Made by a program: the position numbers and the translations under genes
In this document: positions 1 to 12,068 of the stretch, piece after piece
Layout: each line of letters opens with the position of its first letter
Position numbering within the stretch: position 1 is the stretch's first letter
NCBI RefSeq assembly: GCF_001411555.2
Contig: NC_049904.1
Span: 27,665,370-27,729,369, forward strand
Reading direction: 5' to 3'
Source: Juglans regia
Lineage: Eukaryota; Streptophyta; Magnoliopsida; Fagales; Juglandaceae
DNA: 64,000 nucleotides
The notes under the pieces: generated by a model
Database searches by the model: none
What the model was told of the DNA's origin: nothing
Seen by the model: only the letters and a program-made list of their open reading frames with translations

Positions 1-172
1 GGCCCAATTCCAGGAAACTAAAGACATTATAAAAAAGACAAAATATTATAATCAAAGTCATGTTTAAACAAAGTAACACTTGTATTCAAACTCGAACAAG
101 AACTTTAAATATTATAATTTATAGGGGGGAAAATTGTAAACAAAATCAGGTTATGGATGTACAGGATGCTGT

Positions 173-1011
173 TCCATTTAAATATAGAAACATTTTCAAT
201 CTATTTCACCTCATTATTACGACTTTTCTAAGTTTCCATATAAAATATAATAAATAATTCTATTTTTTCAAATTTCAAAACAATAATAATATTAAAAAAT
301 ATTATTACAATATTATTATAATATTTTATTCAACTTATCTAAAATCATTTCTGTAAAGGGAATAATCTCCCGAGGCCGGGCCTAGGTCCAAGAATAAGGC
401 CTAGGCTGGGCCAAGCTAGCCCAAAAAGTCCAAAAAAGAGAAGTAATCGGACAGAGTACACTGACAAGAGGATGATTACTGGCTGACAATCAGGGACATC
501 CCTAACCACGAATCCTGGGGCCCAGACTAGTCAGAGAGGTGGACGTGCTTGATCGAGACCACACCGCATTAATAGAACAAAGGAGATCACGTCAAAAAAG
601 GGAGTCACGTCGCATTTAATGAATCCTGAGACTCGGCACGCCACGACATGCCTCATGTGATGTCAGAGACAATCGTAATTAGGTATAACTAGTTCGAGGA
701 ATAGCAGGTAAGTAGTAGGGACACCCGACTCCGTACGGAACGACATGCCCACTACCCCCACCACAAGAGCCAACCAGCCAAGTATAAATACCACATCCCA
801 AGGGGGTTCACACTATTGAATACTTCTACTATCTTCTTCCTTGATTGATTATTTATCTCTTCCCCTCCTATACTTAAACTAACTTAAACATTGGAAGTAC
901 CACGACCCTTGAGCCTCCCATTCTTTATCTCAATAGGAACCAAATCCGAGTCCAACAACATAGAATTGCCCAAGCCGCAAAACGCAACATCAACAATTTG
1001 ATCTCGTCATC
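173..1011 (+). repeat. Family-A MITE copy split by a solo LTR
   Basis: Bases 173-351 match the common family-A repeat of this window: a start like CCRTTTRRATATA, then TCAC/TCATCTCATTATTA, then AATAATATTAAAAAATA, then TTTATTCAACTTATCTAAAATCAT. The copy stops abruptly where an LTR begins at 352. After the LTR, 996-1011 (ATTTGATCTCGTCATC) resembles the missing right end of the repeat. I infer that the LTR element inserted into an older MITE. Confidence 0.6.
352..995 (+). mobile_element. Solo LTR of a Ty3/gypsy-type element
   Basis: This 644-bp segment begins TGTAA and ends CATCAACA, the usual TG...CA ends of an LTR. It is clearly homologous along its length to 7576-8269, with many substitutions and some indels, including about 20 bp missing near 470. 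It carries a TATAAATA box near 783. It is flanked by ATTTC (347-351) and ATTTG (996-1000), a 4/5 match expected of a decayed 5-bp target duplication. No primer-binding site or coding DNA follows, so I read it as a solo LTR left by recombination and not as the 5' LTR of the element downstream. Confidence 0.75.
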
Positions 1012-3534
1012 ATAAATGGTTACCGATAACATAACTTTGGATACTAGGCAGAGTCTGATTGTCTAACATGAAAAGGACTTTATGTCATTGTCTTTTTTTT
1101 TTAAGTTTTTCTTTATTTTTTTTGTAATAAATGTTGTCCACTATGTATAGTGTACATACGCAGGTTTGATAACACTGTCAAACAAACGTGGATAAATAAA
1201 GACAGAATATCTTTTTACTCAAAATTTTAAACTGATTGGAAGAATGTGAGATTCAAACTCAAGATCTAGATTTTAATTCTATATGAAAATATCACTTGTT
1301 TCAAAAACATAAGCTTATAGGATAAATTAAATTTAATTATTTATATTATATCAAATAATAGTTTCTTTATATTTCTGCTTGAAGTGACCGTTTATCTATG
1401 GTTGAGAACGGTATTTCATTCAAAAAAATAGTAATATTATACACTACATTCACATCTCACTTTCTTTTCACTATATAAAATATGGCAATAAATTAAAAGT
1501 AAAATAATAGTGTGGATGACCATAGGAATAAACATGAGAGTTAGGAAGTACGTTTTATATGATAATTGGTATGCTTTGATGACTAATTAAAGAGTAGGAC
1601 TGAGAATATAGCCAGAAGTCTCACCCGAAGAGCAACATGTGAAAGGATTGTTTTTCTATCAATAAAACAAACGCATTAGAAGGGTTAGAATTGTCTTAAA
1701 TCTATTGATTAGCCCTAAAAACCTAACGTGGGCAGCAAACCATATAAGAATTTATTTAAGGTTGACAATTTTTGAGACGATAGACACACAACTCGAATCT
1801 TAATAAAATTCATGGGTCATGATCAATGGGTATTATTCGTTTGATTTAACGCATAAGATCTAAATTCAAATTAATATGATTAAACTCGACATACGATATT
1901 TAAAACAGATAACATTTGTCAAAATTCTTAGACCTAATACAAAATTAGTAACAAATGGAGATTGAAATGCCTAATACATATTCAAAATTTAATCAATATC
2001 ACATTTTTTTTGTATTTGTCCATTTCATTTAAATTCAATCCCCACATTAATTTAGTCATTCATTCTCTATATAATAATAAAATATTATTAAATTAATAAT
2101 TTTTTTTATTTAATTTATTTGTATCACATTTTATAATTTTCCCAATTTAATATTAATAATAATTATATTCTGATTAAATTAATATTAAAAAATCATATTT
2201 TCAAAAGTCATTTAATACTAATAACCAAAAATTGATATTAAACTTATCTAAATTTTTATCTAAATTTTTTATTCACTAACCAAATATCTAGCAACATACT
2301 CATTCCAATGTCAATAAAAAATCTGCACAACTGCACCTACAGAAACACCTACATGTGGTTGAAGTGAGAAATTAGTATTTTAATATTTAGTGAATCTATT
2401 GTGATTCTCTATCTTTGACCAACTACTGTAACAGAAATCTAAATTATTTTAGAAATATCCAATCTAATGTAAAGTCTTTTTGATATAAATTATCTAAATT
2501 TAATCATCCTTTAATTTTGAGCAAACCAATAAAAATGCTCTAAATTGAATTGAATTGAATTGACTAACGAGTTATCAACATTAAACTTATGTTAGAATTC
2601 ATGTTGTACTACAAGACATGCCCTCTTAGCATAGACGTTATTGTACTACCTATAAAGAGTACTTTTTCTTCTTTGCAAGTTAGTGGAAAGACTAGACCTT
2701 AGACGATATTGACAGTACATTATTCCCAATAAAATAGTAAGGGCCTTTAGCTACCGATATGCTTTAAAAGCATTGGCAATGATTTGTGTATACTTTTTAC
2801 TTTTTTTCTGTTTTTAAGTAATGTTAATTATAAATTTTAAATAGATAAATTTTGTACAAATTTTTTAAAAAAAATTATTTTATTGAAAAATAAAATATTT
2901 TTTCACATTTTTTTTATGGTGTGTTCTATTTTTTTACAAAAATACTATTTGAAACTTATGTATTTAAGATTTGTACAAACTATTTTACTCAATTCATTAT
3001 CCCTATTCTCGCAAGAACAAACTATTCCCCAATTCGGAGATGCCAACATGGCTAGGTTGGTCTCTGGTGGCTCTTTAATACTTTAGGTTAGGCTTGGGAG
3101 GTCAGCCCAATTCCTTCTACATATAATATAAGAGCAGTGTTACTCTACTGCCTGAATAGCACCGCTCATACATACTGCTAGTTACTTTTGTATTTTTTTT
3201 TTTTTCTATTCATATTTTTTTAATATATTTAAATATTTTTAAAAAATAAAAAAAATATACCAATATACTTAATATGATTTTTTTAATTATTAAATAAAAA
3301 AACCAAGCGGTCAAGTTTAGTGGGTATTGTAGCTTTTTCCATAATATAATGTTGACCCTCTTCACTCTTCAGTTTCCAACAAACCAAACAGAACTTTTAG
3401 CGAAATGAAAATGGGCCTTTTAATGCAGAGGCCAGAATGGCGCATATATATATTGGTGCAAATGACTCGATCCAGAATCTCTTGGTTTCCATCATCTTTA
3501 CCTGTGACAGGTATGCTTGACAAATGAGATGAGA
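1012..3534. other. AT-rich intergenic DNA without a recognisable gene
   Basis: No open frame here has splice context or family similarity that I recognise. The DNA is AT-rich with many homopolymer runs. A possible MITE relic lies at about 2820-2990, where AGTAATGTTA-like and RTTTGTACAAA-like ends face each other, but I could not define its borders. A GC-richer patch at 3000-3120 has no gene that I recognise. Confidence 0.5.
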
Positions 3535-3685
3535 CATAAAATTCTAAACTCATCTCATCTCGTTTTATCATTATAATTTTTTCAAATTTTCACATAAAAT
3601 ATAATAAACAATTCAACTTTTTCAAATCTCAATTCAACATTTTTAAATTCTAAAGCAACAAAAATATTAAAAAATAATATTTTAA
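3535..3685 (+). repeat. Family-A MITE, truncated on the right
   Basis: The segment shows the family-A signature in plus orientation: CTCATCTCATCTCG, an ATTATAATTTTTTCAAA block, ATAAAATATAATAAACAATTC and ATTAAAAAATAATATTTTAA. The right third of the repeat is missing, because the sequence switches at about 3686 to GC-rich retrotransposon DNA. Confidence 0.6.
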
Positions 3686-4048
3686 ACCGAGATCCTGGGG
3701 CGACCAACCTTGAACCACCTAAGGGTGGTGACTTCCACATTCCACCTAAAGACGAAATTCCCAACTCCCACAGGGATGGGTGAGATTTGGGCCGAGTAGG
3801 TCTTGACACGAGAATGCTATGCTTAGGAGCTGAAGCTTAAGGCCATCGAGGTCAGAGCTCTTGAAGGAGTGGGAGTGGACACCGGCCCACCTCCGGCTCC
3901 GACCCTAACGGAGCTGGATGAGGAAGTAAGGGATGAGTAGGCTCTACGGCAAGCAAAAGCCAACGAACCTTTGGAGTTAGTGTCTGTGGATCCGCTGTGA
4001 ACAGACTATCCAAGTGGGAACCAAGATGGCCCCGAACTGAGTTGGTCC

Positions 4049-5857
4049 ATGAAACAGCTCATCGCCAAGCACCAGAACGTGTTCGCTTGGAGTCATGAAG
4101 AAATGCCAGAAATCGATACGTTCGTCATCGAACATCGCCTCAATTTTGACCATGAGACAAAGAAAATCAAGCAAAAGCGCTGCAGCTTCAGTGCAGAGAA
4201 GTATGCAGCTATCACCAAAGAGGTAGACAGGCTCTTGGCTGCGGGGTTCATCAAGGAAGTCCACTATCCCGAATGGCCCTCCAATGTCGTCCTAGTAAAG
4301 AAGGCGAGCGAGAAATGGAAAGGGTGTGTTGACTTCACTGACCCGAACAAGGCCTACCCGAAGATAGCTTTCGCTATCGTGCATAGATTTAACAGTGGAC
4401 TCAATGACCGGGCACCCCCTACTCAATTTCATGGATGCATATTCCGAGTAGAATCAGATCAGGATGAACGCAGACGATGAGGAGAAGATGGCCTCCATCA
4501 CCGACCGATGACTCTGCTGCTACAAAGTCATGTTGTTCGGCCTTAAGAATGCTGGTGCAACTTATCAATGACTGGTTAACCAAATGTTCAAAGAAAAGAT
4601 CGGGCGGACATAGAGATCCATGTGGATGACCTCTTGGTCAAAAGCAAGAAGCCCAATAAGCATCTCGTCGACCTGGAGGAAGCCTTTACAGTACTGAGGA
4701 AGTATAAGATGAAGCTCAACCCGCTGAAGTGTGCCTTCAGTGTCAAGTCAGAGAAGTTCTTGGGCTTCATGGTCTTGGAGCAAGGAATTGAGGCCAAGCC
4801 CGAGAAGGTCAAGGCGAATCACGATGGTGGACATGCCGCTGCCACGAATGATCAATGAAGTCATGAGGTTGACAGGGAAAGTGGCTGCTCTGAGCTGCTT
4901 CATCGCAAGGTCGACCGACCGAGGACCTCAAAAAGGCACGGGAGTGGGATGACGAATGCAGCTGGGCCTTCAGCAAACTAAAGGAGTTTTTGGTCCACCG
5001 CCACATCTCAACCAAACCGAGTTGGGGGAAGACTTGATTGTATACCTGGTAGTGACCCTGAATGTGGTGTCTGTTGTCCTAGTCTGTAGCGAGGGGTAGA
5101 CCAACTGCCCGTCTATTTCACGAGTTGTGCTTTTCAATGAGCCGAGGCCAGGTACCCCCGAACGGAGATGTTGGCATTCGCGGTAGTCATCACCGCAAGA
5201 CGGTTGAGGCCATATTTCCAAGCCCACCCGATGAAAGTATTCACGAATGTCCCTCTCAGGAAAATACTGTAGAATCCCGATGTGTCTGGTCGAATGACGA
5301 ATTGGGCGATTTAGTTGAGCGAATTTGACATTGAGTACCTCCCCCGCACAATGATCAAGGGGCAAGTGTTAGAAGAATTCATAGCCGAGTTCTCAGACTT
5401 CCCTAAAGAAATACCTATCCCACCCCAAGGCAAGCCCTAGCAGGTCTATGTCGACGGCTCGTCCTACCACGCTAGGGTGTGCAGGGGTGGACATAGTCAT
5501 AGAGTTCGGGGAAGAGCATGACTACGCAATCAGTCTCAGTCTCAAACTACTAATAACGAGGCTGAGTACGAGGCGCTACTGGCAGGATTGACGGTAGCCA
5601 AGTCATTGGGAGCCACCGAGGTCAAAGTGAGGGCTGACTCGCAGGTAGTGGTCGGCCAGGTAACAGGGCAGTTCGCCACTAAAGGAGAGAAAATGAAGAA
5701 GAACCTCCAACATGTAGAGGAGGCGCACGACCTCTTCAAGTACTTTCATATCCAGCAAATCCCGAGGGGAGAAAACCACAAAGCAGACCCTTTGGCAAAG
5801 GCCGCCTCAGGCCAGGAAGAAGCCCCTCTTCGGGATCATACTGTCTCGAATGGTTGA
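4049..5857 (+). pseudogene. Gypsy pol remnant: reverse transcriptase and RNase H
   Basis: Frame 1 (4049-4400) encodes an RT N-terminal part with LLAAGFIKEVHYPEWPSNVV and VDFTDPNKAYPK, the substrate-facing motif of gypsy RTs. The reading then shifts frame, with stops near 4480, 4510, 4570 and 4610. At 4619-4858 come HVDDLLVKSK (the YVDD catalytic box with Y replaced by H), LNPLKCAFSV and KFLGFMV. A further shift leads to LTGKVAALSCFIARSTDR at about 4870. RNase H begins near 5447 with VYVDGSS and continues at 5555-5857 with [11 protein letters not shown], the DSQVVVGQV aspartate motif and [15 protein letters not shown]. Frameshifts and stops separate all parts, so no enzyme can be made. Integrase does not follow. 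Confidence 0.85.
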
Positions 5858-7575
5858 CACACTGACCATCGAGATCGACATGTCCATGGTTCAGCCCTCG
5901 AAGCTAGAATGGGTCGTTGACATCATAAAGTTCCTTGAAGGGAGAGCCTGGTGTTGGAGATGGCGAAAATGTGCTGCCAAAAGCATCCCGGGTAGGCCCT
6001 TATGGCGTCGGACGAAACGGGTTGCGGGAAGAATCGAGAGGAAGGCCTAACGGAGCTGGTAGGGAAGCAGCACCGAACTTGCTGAAGGGAGACCCCGGTG
6101 GAGGCGGACGTGACAAATTCGCAGAGGCCCCACGAGAGGAAGATGGCGCAACTGGGCTGGAAGGGCTCTGGAACAAGGGCCTCAATCCCCCGACCCAGGG
6201 GTGACTCCATTACTGCTGTCCTCAACCCAACGTTGTTTGCCTCAATCATTCCTTGCTAGAGGAGAAGACTGGCGCTTCCTTATGGGAGAAGAAGGGGGAC
6301 GAACAAGGACTCCCAACCGAGCACTAAAGATCGGTCGGGAAGAAGCAGGTGATGCCTAATGTTTGCCTCCATCAGCAGCACATTTGTCTCAGATGCAAAT
6401 GGGTGGGCGGCCACTCAAAGCGCTTCTCTCTTGGACAACTTGATAGAAAGAGCCTGACTCCTCGGCACATAGGCCCAAACAGCTCGAATGGGAAATTCTT
6501 GATGAACTTCCACTCCTTGGGATACTCCTAGGCCGAGCCGGAGAAGAAGAATAAGCGTCACTGCCATTCCTTGATGGAAGAGAAACACATTTCCAGCGTG
6601 ACGAAGCCCTTCTCAGCAGCCCGAGCTTGGAAACTGCACAAGCTCCCATCAAGTCGGAGGATTTTGTAGACCGACAGGAATTCCCAAGTGGTCAAGTCGA
6701 GATAGTCTTCGAAGCCTCCACTCAACATTTGTCATAATACTATACAACTCGCCACCATGATTCGCCAGGCATTGGGGTGGAGTTGCGCAGGAGCCAACTT
6801 TAAGAAGTCAAGGATGTCTCGGATGGGACGGCATAACGGTAGCCGTAACCTGTTGGAAAACATCAACGGGTACAAGGCCACTCGTGTTCCTCTCAACGAA
6901 AGAAAGGATTCGGCCTTCGTTTTCACTAGGAGCAACCATGACAAAACTTACAAAGGAAATGTGGAAGAATTGAAAAGTTCAAGAACTAAGGGGAAAGCTT
7001 GAAAGAGATAGAGCAAAAAATTTCTGGAGTTTTGTAAGCAGAAACAGGAAGATCAAAGGAGGAAGAAGTGTTTAAATAGGAGGGTAGGTGACAGTTAGTG
7101 TTTGGGGGACAGCAAAACAACCGCAGCTCAGAAACCGAAGGGACGTGATAGTCCTAGGAAAATGAACGGGTTGACAGGGCGACGCCAATAGCCGTTAGAT
7201 GGTTGCGTGGAAAGCACGACCCATGGGGAAGCCGAGGCATCATGGGGTCGTTCCGAACCATTGCGTTCTCGGGAGTCAAATCGGGGAGACGTAGGGTCCG
7301 CCGAAATCAAGGTGACGCCAGCATTGAATGATGCAAGCAGGTGGCCTCGGGAACCCCAAACGATGAAAAACTGCGTAGACGTGGGGGGATCACGTTAGCC
7401 GCGTGGTGAGCACAGGCCAATGTAAGGCTCAAGACGAAGAAGACGCCTTCAGAATCAAACGGTCGGGAAGCTGGAGAGATGGCAAAAGCATAGAAATCCA
7501 CACACCTTGGCGGCAGGAAAAGTAGGGATGTTTTAAATTTCCACCACACACATGTGCTAGGAATTCACGGGATAA
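5858..7575 (+). other. Internal, apparently non-coding part of the gypsy element
   Basis: This GC-rich stretch lies between the RNase H remnant and the 3' LTR. Several open frames of 60-108 codons exist on both strands, but none shows a domain I recognise, and the integrase HHCC and DDE motifs are not visible. Plant Tat-type elements often have a long region between pol and the 3' LTR. I therefore take this as decayed internal sequence, possibly with integrase deleted. Confidence 0.5.
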
Positions 7576-8269
7576 TGTAATGGGAGTAATCCCCAAGGCC
7601 GAGCCTGAGGAGTAGGCTCGGGCCCGGGTCCAAGGATAAGTCCTGGGCTGGGCCAAGTCGGCCCAGGTGGCCCAAGAAGAAAAGCAACTAGGCAAAGTAC
7701 ACTGACAAAAGGATGAAAGGCAGGACAGTCTGATACCATTACTGGACGACAGTTAGGGACATCCCCTGACCCTGAATCCCAGGGCCCAGACTGGTCAGAG
7801 AGGTGGACGTGCCTGACCAAGACCACGGCGCATTAATGGGACGAAGGAGATCACGACAAGAAGGGGAGTCATGCCGCATTTAATGCATCTCGGGACTCAG
7901 CACGCTACAACATGCCTCCTGGGGTGTCAGAGACAGCTGCAATCAGATCTAACTAATCTGCGACGCGACAGGTAAGTGGCAGGGACACTAGACCGCGTAC
8001 GGGATGACAAACCCACTATCCCCATCACGAGGGTCAGCTCAGCCAGGTATAAATACCATCTCCCACGTCCAGGGAAAGGGTTCATACTTTTGAATACTTT
8101 TACTCTTATCTTCCTTGATTGATTATTTCTCTCTTCCTCTCCTACACTAAAACTAACTTAAGCATTGGAGGTACCACGACTCCTGAGCCCTCTATTCTTT
8201 ATCTCAACAAGATCCAGGTCCGAGCCCAATAGCGTGGAGTTGTCTAGGCCACGAAACATAACATCAACA
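7576..8269 (+). repeat. 3' LTR of the gypsy element
   Basis: This 694-bp segment begins TGTAATGGGAGTAATC and ends ACATCAACA, matching the solo LTR at 352-995 from end to end. A TATAAATA box lies at about 8049, the likely LTR promoter. A CT-rich tract follows at 8120-8150. The two LTR copies differ at many positions, so they do not come from one recent insertion. Confidence 0.8.
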
Positions 8270-8537
8270 GTTATAAATACTTAGAATCCTAAATGATTTT
8301 AATTATATGATAAATGGTAATAGGATGAGAGTAATACGTTGAAATTGTCGACATGCAGCAGCTAACTAGATATTCTAAGTGTTTATACCTGTTGATCCGA
8401 ATTCGGATTCCATATTTTTTCCGTGAAAATAAAATGATCTAAAATATATCGGTAACAAGTAAAATAAGGAGGTATGGCAGTCCATATAAATTTTATTAAG
8501 GGCACTTATGAAATAGAAACCGATAGCTCTAAAAAAA

Positions 8538-8710
8538 GAGTAATGCTACATACAGTCGTGGAATGCGCAAACGCCGTGCAGTCGCTTTGAAAAAGAGTGG
8601 GGTCCACTATTAAAAAATTAATTTCTTTTCAGGTGGGTCCCTTATTTATTCACTTTTTTAAAAGCGACTGCACGGCGACTACACGCTCACGACTGCAAGT
8701 ATCATTTCTC
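8538..8710. mobile_element. Family-B MITE with perfect 9-bp target duplication
   Basis: The 173-bp element starts GAGTAATGCTACATACAGTCG and ends CGACTGCAAGTATCATTTCTC. Its arms are inverted repeats of about 60 bp that include the GCCGTGCAGTCGCTTT motif. It is flanked by CTAAAAAAA at 8529-8537 and 8711-8719, a perfect 9-bp direct repeat. Nine-base duplications are typical of Mutator-like elements, so I infer a Mutator-type non-autonomous element. It contains no coding sequence. Confidence 0.85.
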
Positions 8711-9144
8711 CTAAAAAAAGCCTCCCGAGTTTTGAGACCAAGGAAAGGAGCTGCGTCGTTTTCTTCACAAGGAAGGAATCCTCCACACCTGAGTTTGTTT
8801 GATCATTGAGACCTTCACTAACAACTGTACAAGCTGGGCCCTTTGTCAAGTTGTGCCAATGTAACCCCACAAACGGCGCAAGATCTATCACCTTCCTCTA
8901 CAAGTAATCAACTTTCTTCCCTCTTTGGGTTGGGCCCTATTGCTTTTGTCCAACTAGGTGTGATAATGAACAGGATCAGGGTTAATAATTGAATTTCAAA
9001 ATGATTAAGTTTAGATACCGAGAATATTTCAATTATTCTCAAAATAATTTATTAATATTTTTTATTTTTTATCTATTTTTTAATACTATTCATTACTTTT
9101 TCATTATTATTCACAGAATACTAGAAAATAACTCATTTAGTTAC

Positions 9145-9325
9145 ACAGATGATATGAGATAAAAGTTGAAAACTGAATAAAATATTATTAAAATATAATT
9201 TTTTAATATAATTTTTGTTTTGTAATTTAAAAATTTTAAATTATTTATTATATTTTATGTGATAATTTAAAAAATTATAATAATTATATAAAATGAGATA
9301 ATTTGATTTATATAACCAAATCAAG
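9145..9325 (-). repeat. Family-A MITE
   Basis: The segment shows family A in minus orientation: GATATGAGATAAAAGTTGAA, GAATAAAATATTATTAAAATA, AATTATTTATTATATTTTAT and AAATGAGATAATTTGAT, with a degraded CCAAAT right end. Borders are approximate. Confidence 0.55.
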
Positions 9326-9845
9326 CCAGCTGGTTGGGTTAACTTTGTATTTGCTTTGACTAACCAAATTCCTCTGTATAAAACTTTGTTGGTTTTGATG
9401 GGTTCAAACTCCAATGAGTCATTCTACATCTACACATAATATACACATAATAAAATGTGATCACATTAGAATAGTTATATTCTAAATAATTAGAATTTAG
9501 TTACAGCCACTTCTAAAATTATTTTTTAAATTTAAAAGAAACTATTCATTCATCAATAAATTTTATATTAATTATTTATCTTTTCTTTTTATATCAATTA
9601 TTTCTCTCTCTTTTATATCAATTTTCGAGCATGTATACTCGACATTTTCAAGCACTTTACAAACTCTAGAGCCTGAGCTCTCGACATGGCACTAACAAGT
9701 GACATTCAATGTCACGTCAGTGTGTAATTCACTTTTGTAGCGAGAATATGCAGACCTATCATTTTCCAACTCCAACGTGTTAGTGTTGTGAACTTTGGGT
9801 GTAAATTTTCAACTTCGCTTCAATTGTATTGTTTATACCTTAAGG

Positions 9846-10062
9846 GTTGGTTTGCTTTTAATACTAAAATTCAAAATTTTGAAAATTTTCTCTTTCATCA
9901 TTATAACTTTTTCAAAATTTTACACAAAATAAAATAAATAATTTAACTTTTTAAATTTCAAAATAAAAATAATATTAAAAAATATATTTTAACAATATTT
10001 TATTTAACTTTTTAATTTTACTTTTAACTTATTTCATCTCATTTCTGAAAACAAACAAGAAT
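9846..10062 (+). repeat. Family-A MITE
   Basis: The copy begins at GGTTTGCTTTTAATAC and ends near CATTTCTGAAAACAAAC. Between them it keeps the CATCATTATAACTTTTTC block, the ATTAAAAAATA block and the ATTTCATCTCATTTC end of the family. Confidence 0.6.
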
Positions 10063-10719
10063 TTGTGGAGTCCAATAATATTAAAAAAAAACAAAAAAAA
10101 AATAAAATTATAGATGTCTACTCTACTATGAAAAATTAAAATTACATGCATCGATCTTCAATGACATCACACATTGGCTTTTAATATATTTCAGAAAAAT
10201 TAAAGTACATAATGTGAAAGTCGTTTTTCTTGTGACAAGGCACAATAATTGCAATACCTAACTTTTTGATTTAGATATCATGGAGCATTATTTTCAACTC
10301 AAAGGAAATGGATAAGATTACTTTCAATTGAATTTGAAACTTTATTTTCCGAGAAAATGACATGACTCATTCATCAATCTAAACTATAGTGCGTCATTTT
10401 CATACCCTCTTATTTTTTTTCTTTTTTGTCTTTTCTCTTTCAATTAATGATGATGAGCATGCAAAAGGTTTCCATGCTGAGAGAAATAGATAACCATCCC
10501 ATGGTAGCTTGATTTTTGTTCACTCTATTATTTGTTAACTTGCAAAAAAATGTATTTAAAATTACGATTATTTAGTATATGCTTAAATATTATGAGAATT
10601 AATTTTTAAAATTTTTAAAATTTTTCATAATTTAATAAAATTTAATAATTCTTAAAAGGTGCTTCCTCTACTCATAAGCACGAGAAAGGAGTATGAAATT
10701 TGTAGTCACAAGATTAAGA

Positions 10720-10912
10720 TCCGGTTTGAATAGAGAGATAAATAAGATGAGATGAGATAATTTTAGATGAGTTAAATAAAATATTATTATAATATTATTA
10801 TTTTTTTAAATTGAAAAAGTTAAATTATTTATTATATTTTATATAAAAATTTAAAAATTTATAATAATAAAATAAAATGAGTTAAGATTAATTTTCAACT
10901 CGAATAGTAGTT
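10720..10912 (-). repeat. Family-A MITE
   Basis: The left end reads CCGGTTTGAATAGAGAGATA followed by AAGATGAGATGAGATAATTTT. The body has GTTAAATAAAATATTATTATA and TTATTTATTATATTTTATA, and the right end is AAATGAGTTAAGATTAATTTT. Confidence 0.6.
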
Positions 10913-11263
10913 AAAAATATATATATATATATATATTATCTGACACGCTTTGGGAGGAGCTACTCCCACCGCATGTGGAATGTTACTTTCAAGAGAAAAT
11001 AGGAATTTGGAAGAACTCACAGTCACAGCCACAAATTCTGAATTATGAACCAATTGCTTAGGCTCACTTGTCACCAAAGTCGACTCGGGTGAACGAACCG
11101 AACCGACTAGACCGAATCATCGCCCAAGTTGAGACAAAATAAATATATATAGCTGTTAAGAATATTAAACATCCAGCTACGACCCACAAAACAATACAAA
11201 GTACAAACAACAATGGACAGTCCAACCGGGTTCAAATCCTTGTGCTTCGTGCAGTAAATAAAT

Positions 11264-11884
11264 TTAACCATCGAACCCGGTCTGACTCCAAACCGCATCT
11301 CTTATTCGCCTCATGTCCCGGCCCTTCAGTGTCCGGCCCACGCCCTCAAAAACCGAGGTGGCCGCTATCTTCCTGCTTCGCGCCAGGTACTCGTGTGGGG
11401 GCACCATCTCCGGGTCCCCATCATCCAACCCGTCGTCCAGCTCTTGCAGCGAGTCGACCGAGTCAACCCGCAGGATCTTGCTCCAGTCCGGCACGTTCAC
11501 AGGAGCCGACGTGGCCATGTGGTGGACCCCGTGTTGGTGCACGATCCTAGGTGACGCCGTCGGACGGCCCGAGTCCTCGAAGGCCTGCGACAGCCCGCCC
11601 ATGAGTCGGTCATCCCGAGGGATCTGGTGGTGGTTCCCAACACCCACGCTCGCGTTGCTCTCCCCAAAGGTGCGTGGAGTCCACTCTGCATGCGGACTGT
11701 TGTTGCTGAAGCCGACGTGATCCTCCCGGCCTGCCATGCCGTCAACCATGGACCAGACATCTTCTTCTCCGAGCTCCGATGAGTCCGTGCCGTTCGACCC
11801 TTGGATGTGCCCGTTGCTGCCGTAGCTATACGTCCCCAGGTACCTTTCGCTTAGGCTCGTCGTCAGTTTCCAACCCTTTGCCAT
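11264..11884 (-). CDS. S40-type senescence regulator (DUF584 family)
   Basis: The single uninterrupted frame encodes 206 residues starting MAKGWKLTTSLSERYLG. The C-terminal half carries the features I associate with the plant S40/DUF584 family: APVNVPDWSKILRVDS (about residues 121-136), an acidic stretch DDGLDDGDPEMVPPHEYLA, and the basic end SVFEGVGRTLKGRDMRRIRDAVW. The family includes barley HvS40 and Arabidopsis S40-like proteins, linked to leaf senescence and reported in the nucleus; biochemical function is unknown. An in-frame upstream ATG at 11942-11944 would add 20 residues, but MAKG fits family starts better. A TATA box lies at 12069-12076, giving a leader of roughly 150 nt. The coding sequence is GC-rich and stands out from its surroundings. 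No frame damage is seen. Confidence 0.88.
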   Translation of the reverse strand: MAKGWKLTTSLSERYLGTYSYGSNGHIQGSNGTDSSELGEEDVWSMVDGMAGREDHVGFSNNSPHAEWTPRTFGESNASVGVGNHHQIPRDDRLMGGLSQAFEDSGRPTASPRIVHQHGVHHMATSAPVNVPDWSKILRVDSVDSLQELDDGLDDGDPEMVPPHEYLARSRKIAATSVFEGVGRTLKGRDMRRIRDAVWSQTGFDG

Positions 11885-12068
11885 TATAGCATGGTAAGAC
11901 ACGTCAGAACTCGGCGACGGAATCTGCTTCCGCCGGAGACACAAGAAGAATTACAAAAATAAAAATAATAAAAAACGAAGATCTGTTTACCACTAAAATG
12001 AAGCTACCTATGAGACTCCATTGTTGAGAGGCTTTCGCATAAGCTGGCTTTGGAAGACTGGACGTGCA

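Larger units (their letters stand above)
3686..8269 (+). mobile_element. Defective Ty3/gypsy retrotransposon with 3' LTR only
   Basis: GC-rich DNA begins abruptly at 3686 and carries decayed gypsy pol sequences (reverse transcriptase, then RNase H), a long non-coding internal part, and a 3' LTR at 7576-8269. No gag, protease or integrase could be recognised, and there is no 5' LTR at the left border. The order RT-RNase H is that of Ty3/gypsy elements, and the RT wording resembles the plant Tat group, but that lineage call is only an inference. GTTAT follows the 3' LTR; no matching duplication was found on the left, in keeping with 5' truncation. Confidence 0.8.
8720..11263. other. AT-rich intergenic DNA with several MITEs
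   Basis: Apart from the family-A repeats listed separately, I see no gene. The DNA includes an AT-rich block at 9000-9140 and TA repeats at 10917-10936. The GC-richer stretch at 10940-11260 lies just 3' of the S40 gene and probably includes its 3' flank. Confidence 0.5.

Noticed and set aside
352..8269. One complete retrotransposon with LTRs at 352-995 and 7576-8269
   Set aside because: The left LTR has its own near-matching duplication and MITE flanks, and 1012-3685 is ordinary AT-rich intergenic DNA with another MITE and no gag or primer-binding site.
11313..11720. Plus-strand open frames of 100-135 codons over the S40 gene
   Set aside because: They are shadows of the GC-rich minus-strand coding sequence, which has family motifs.
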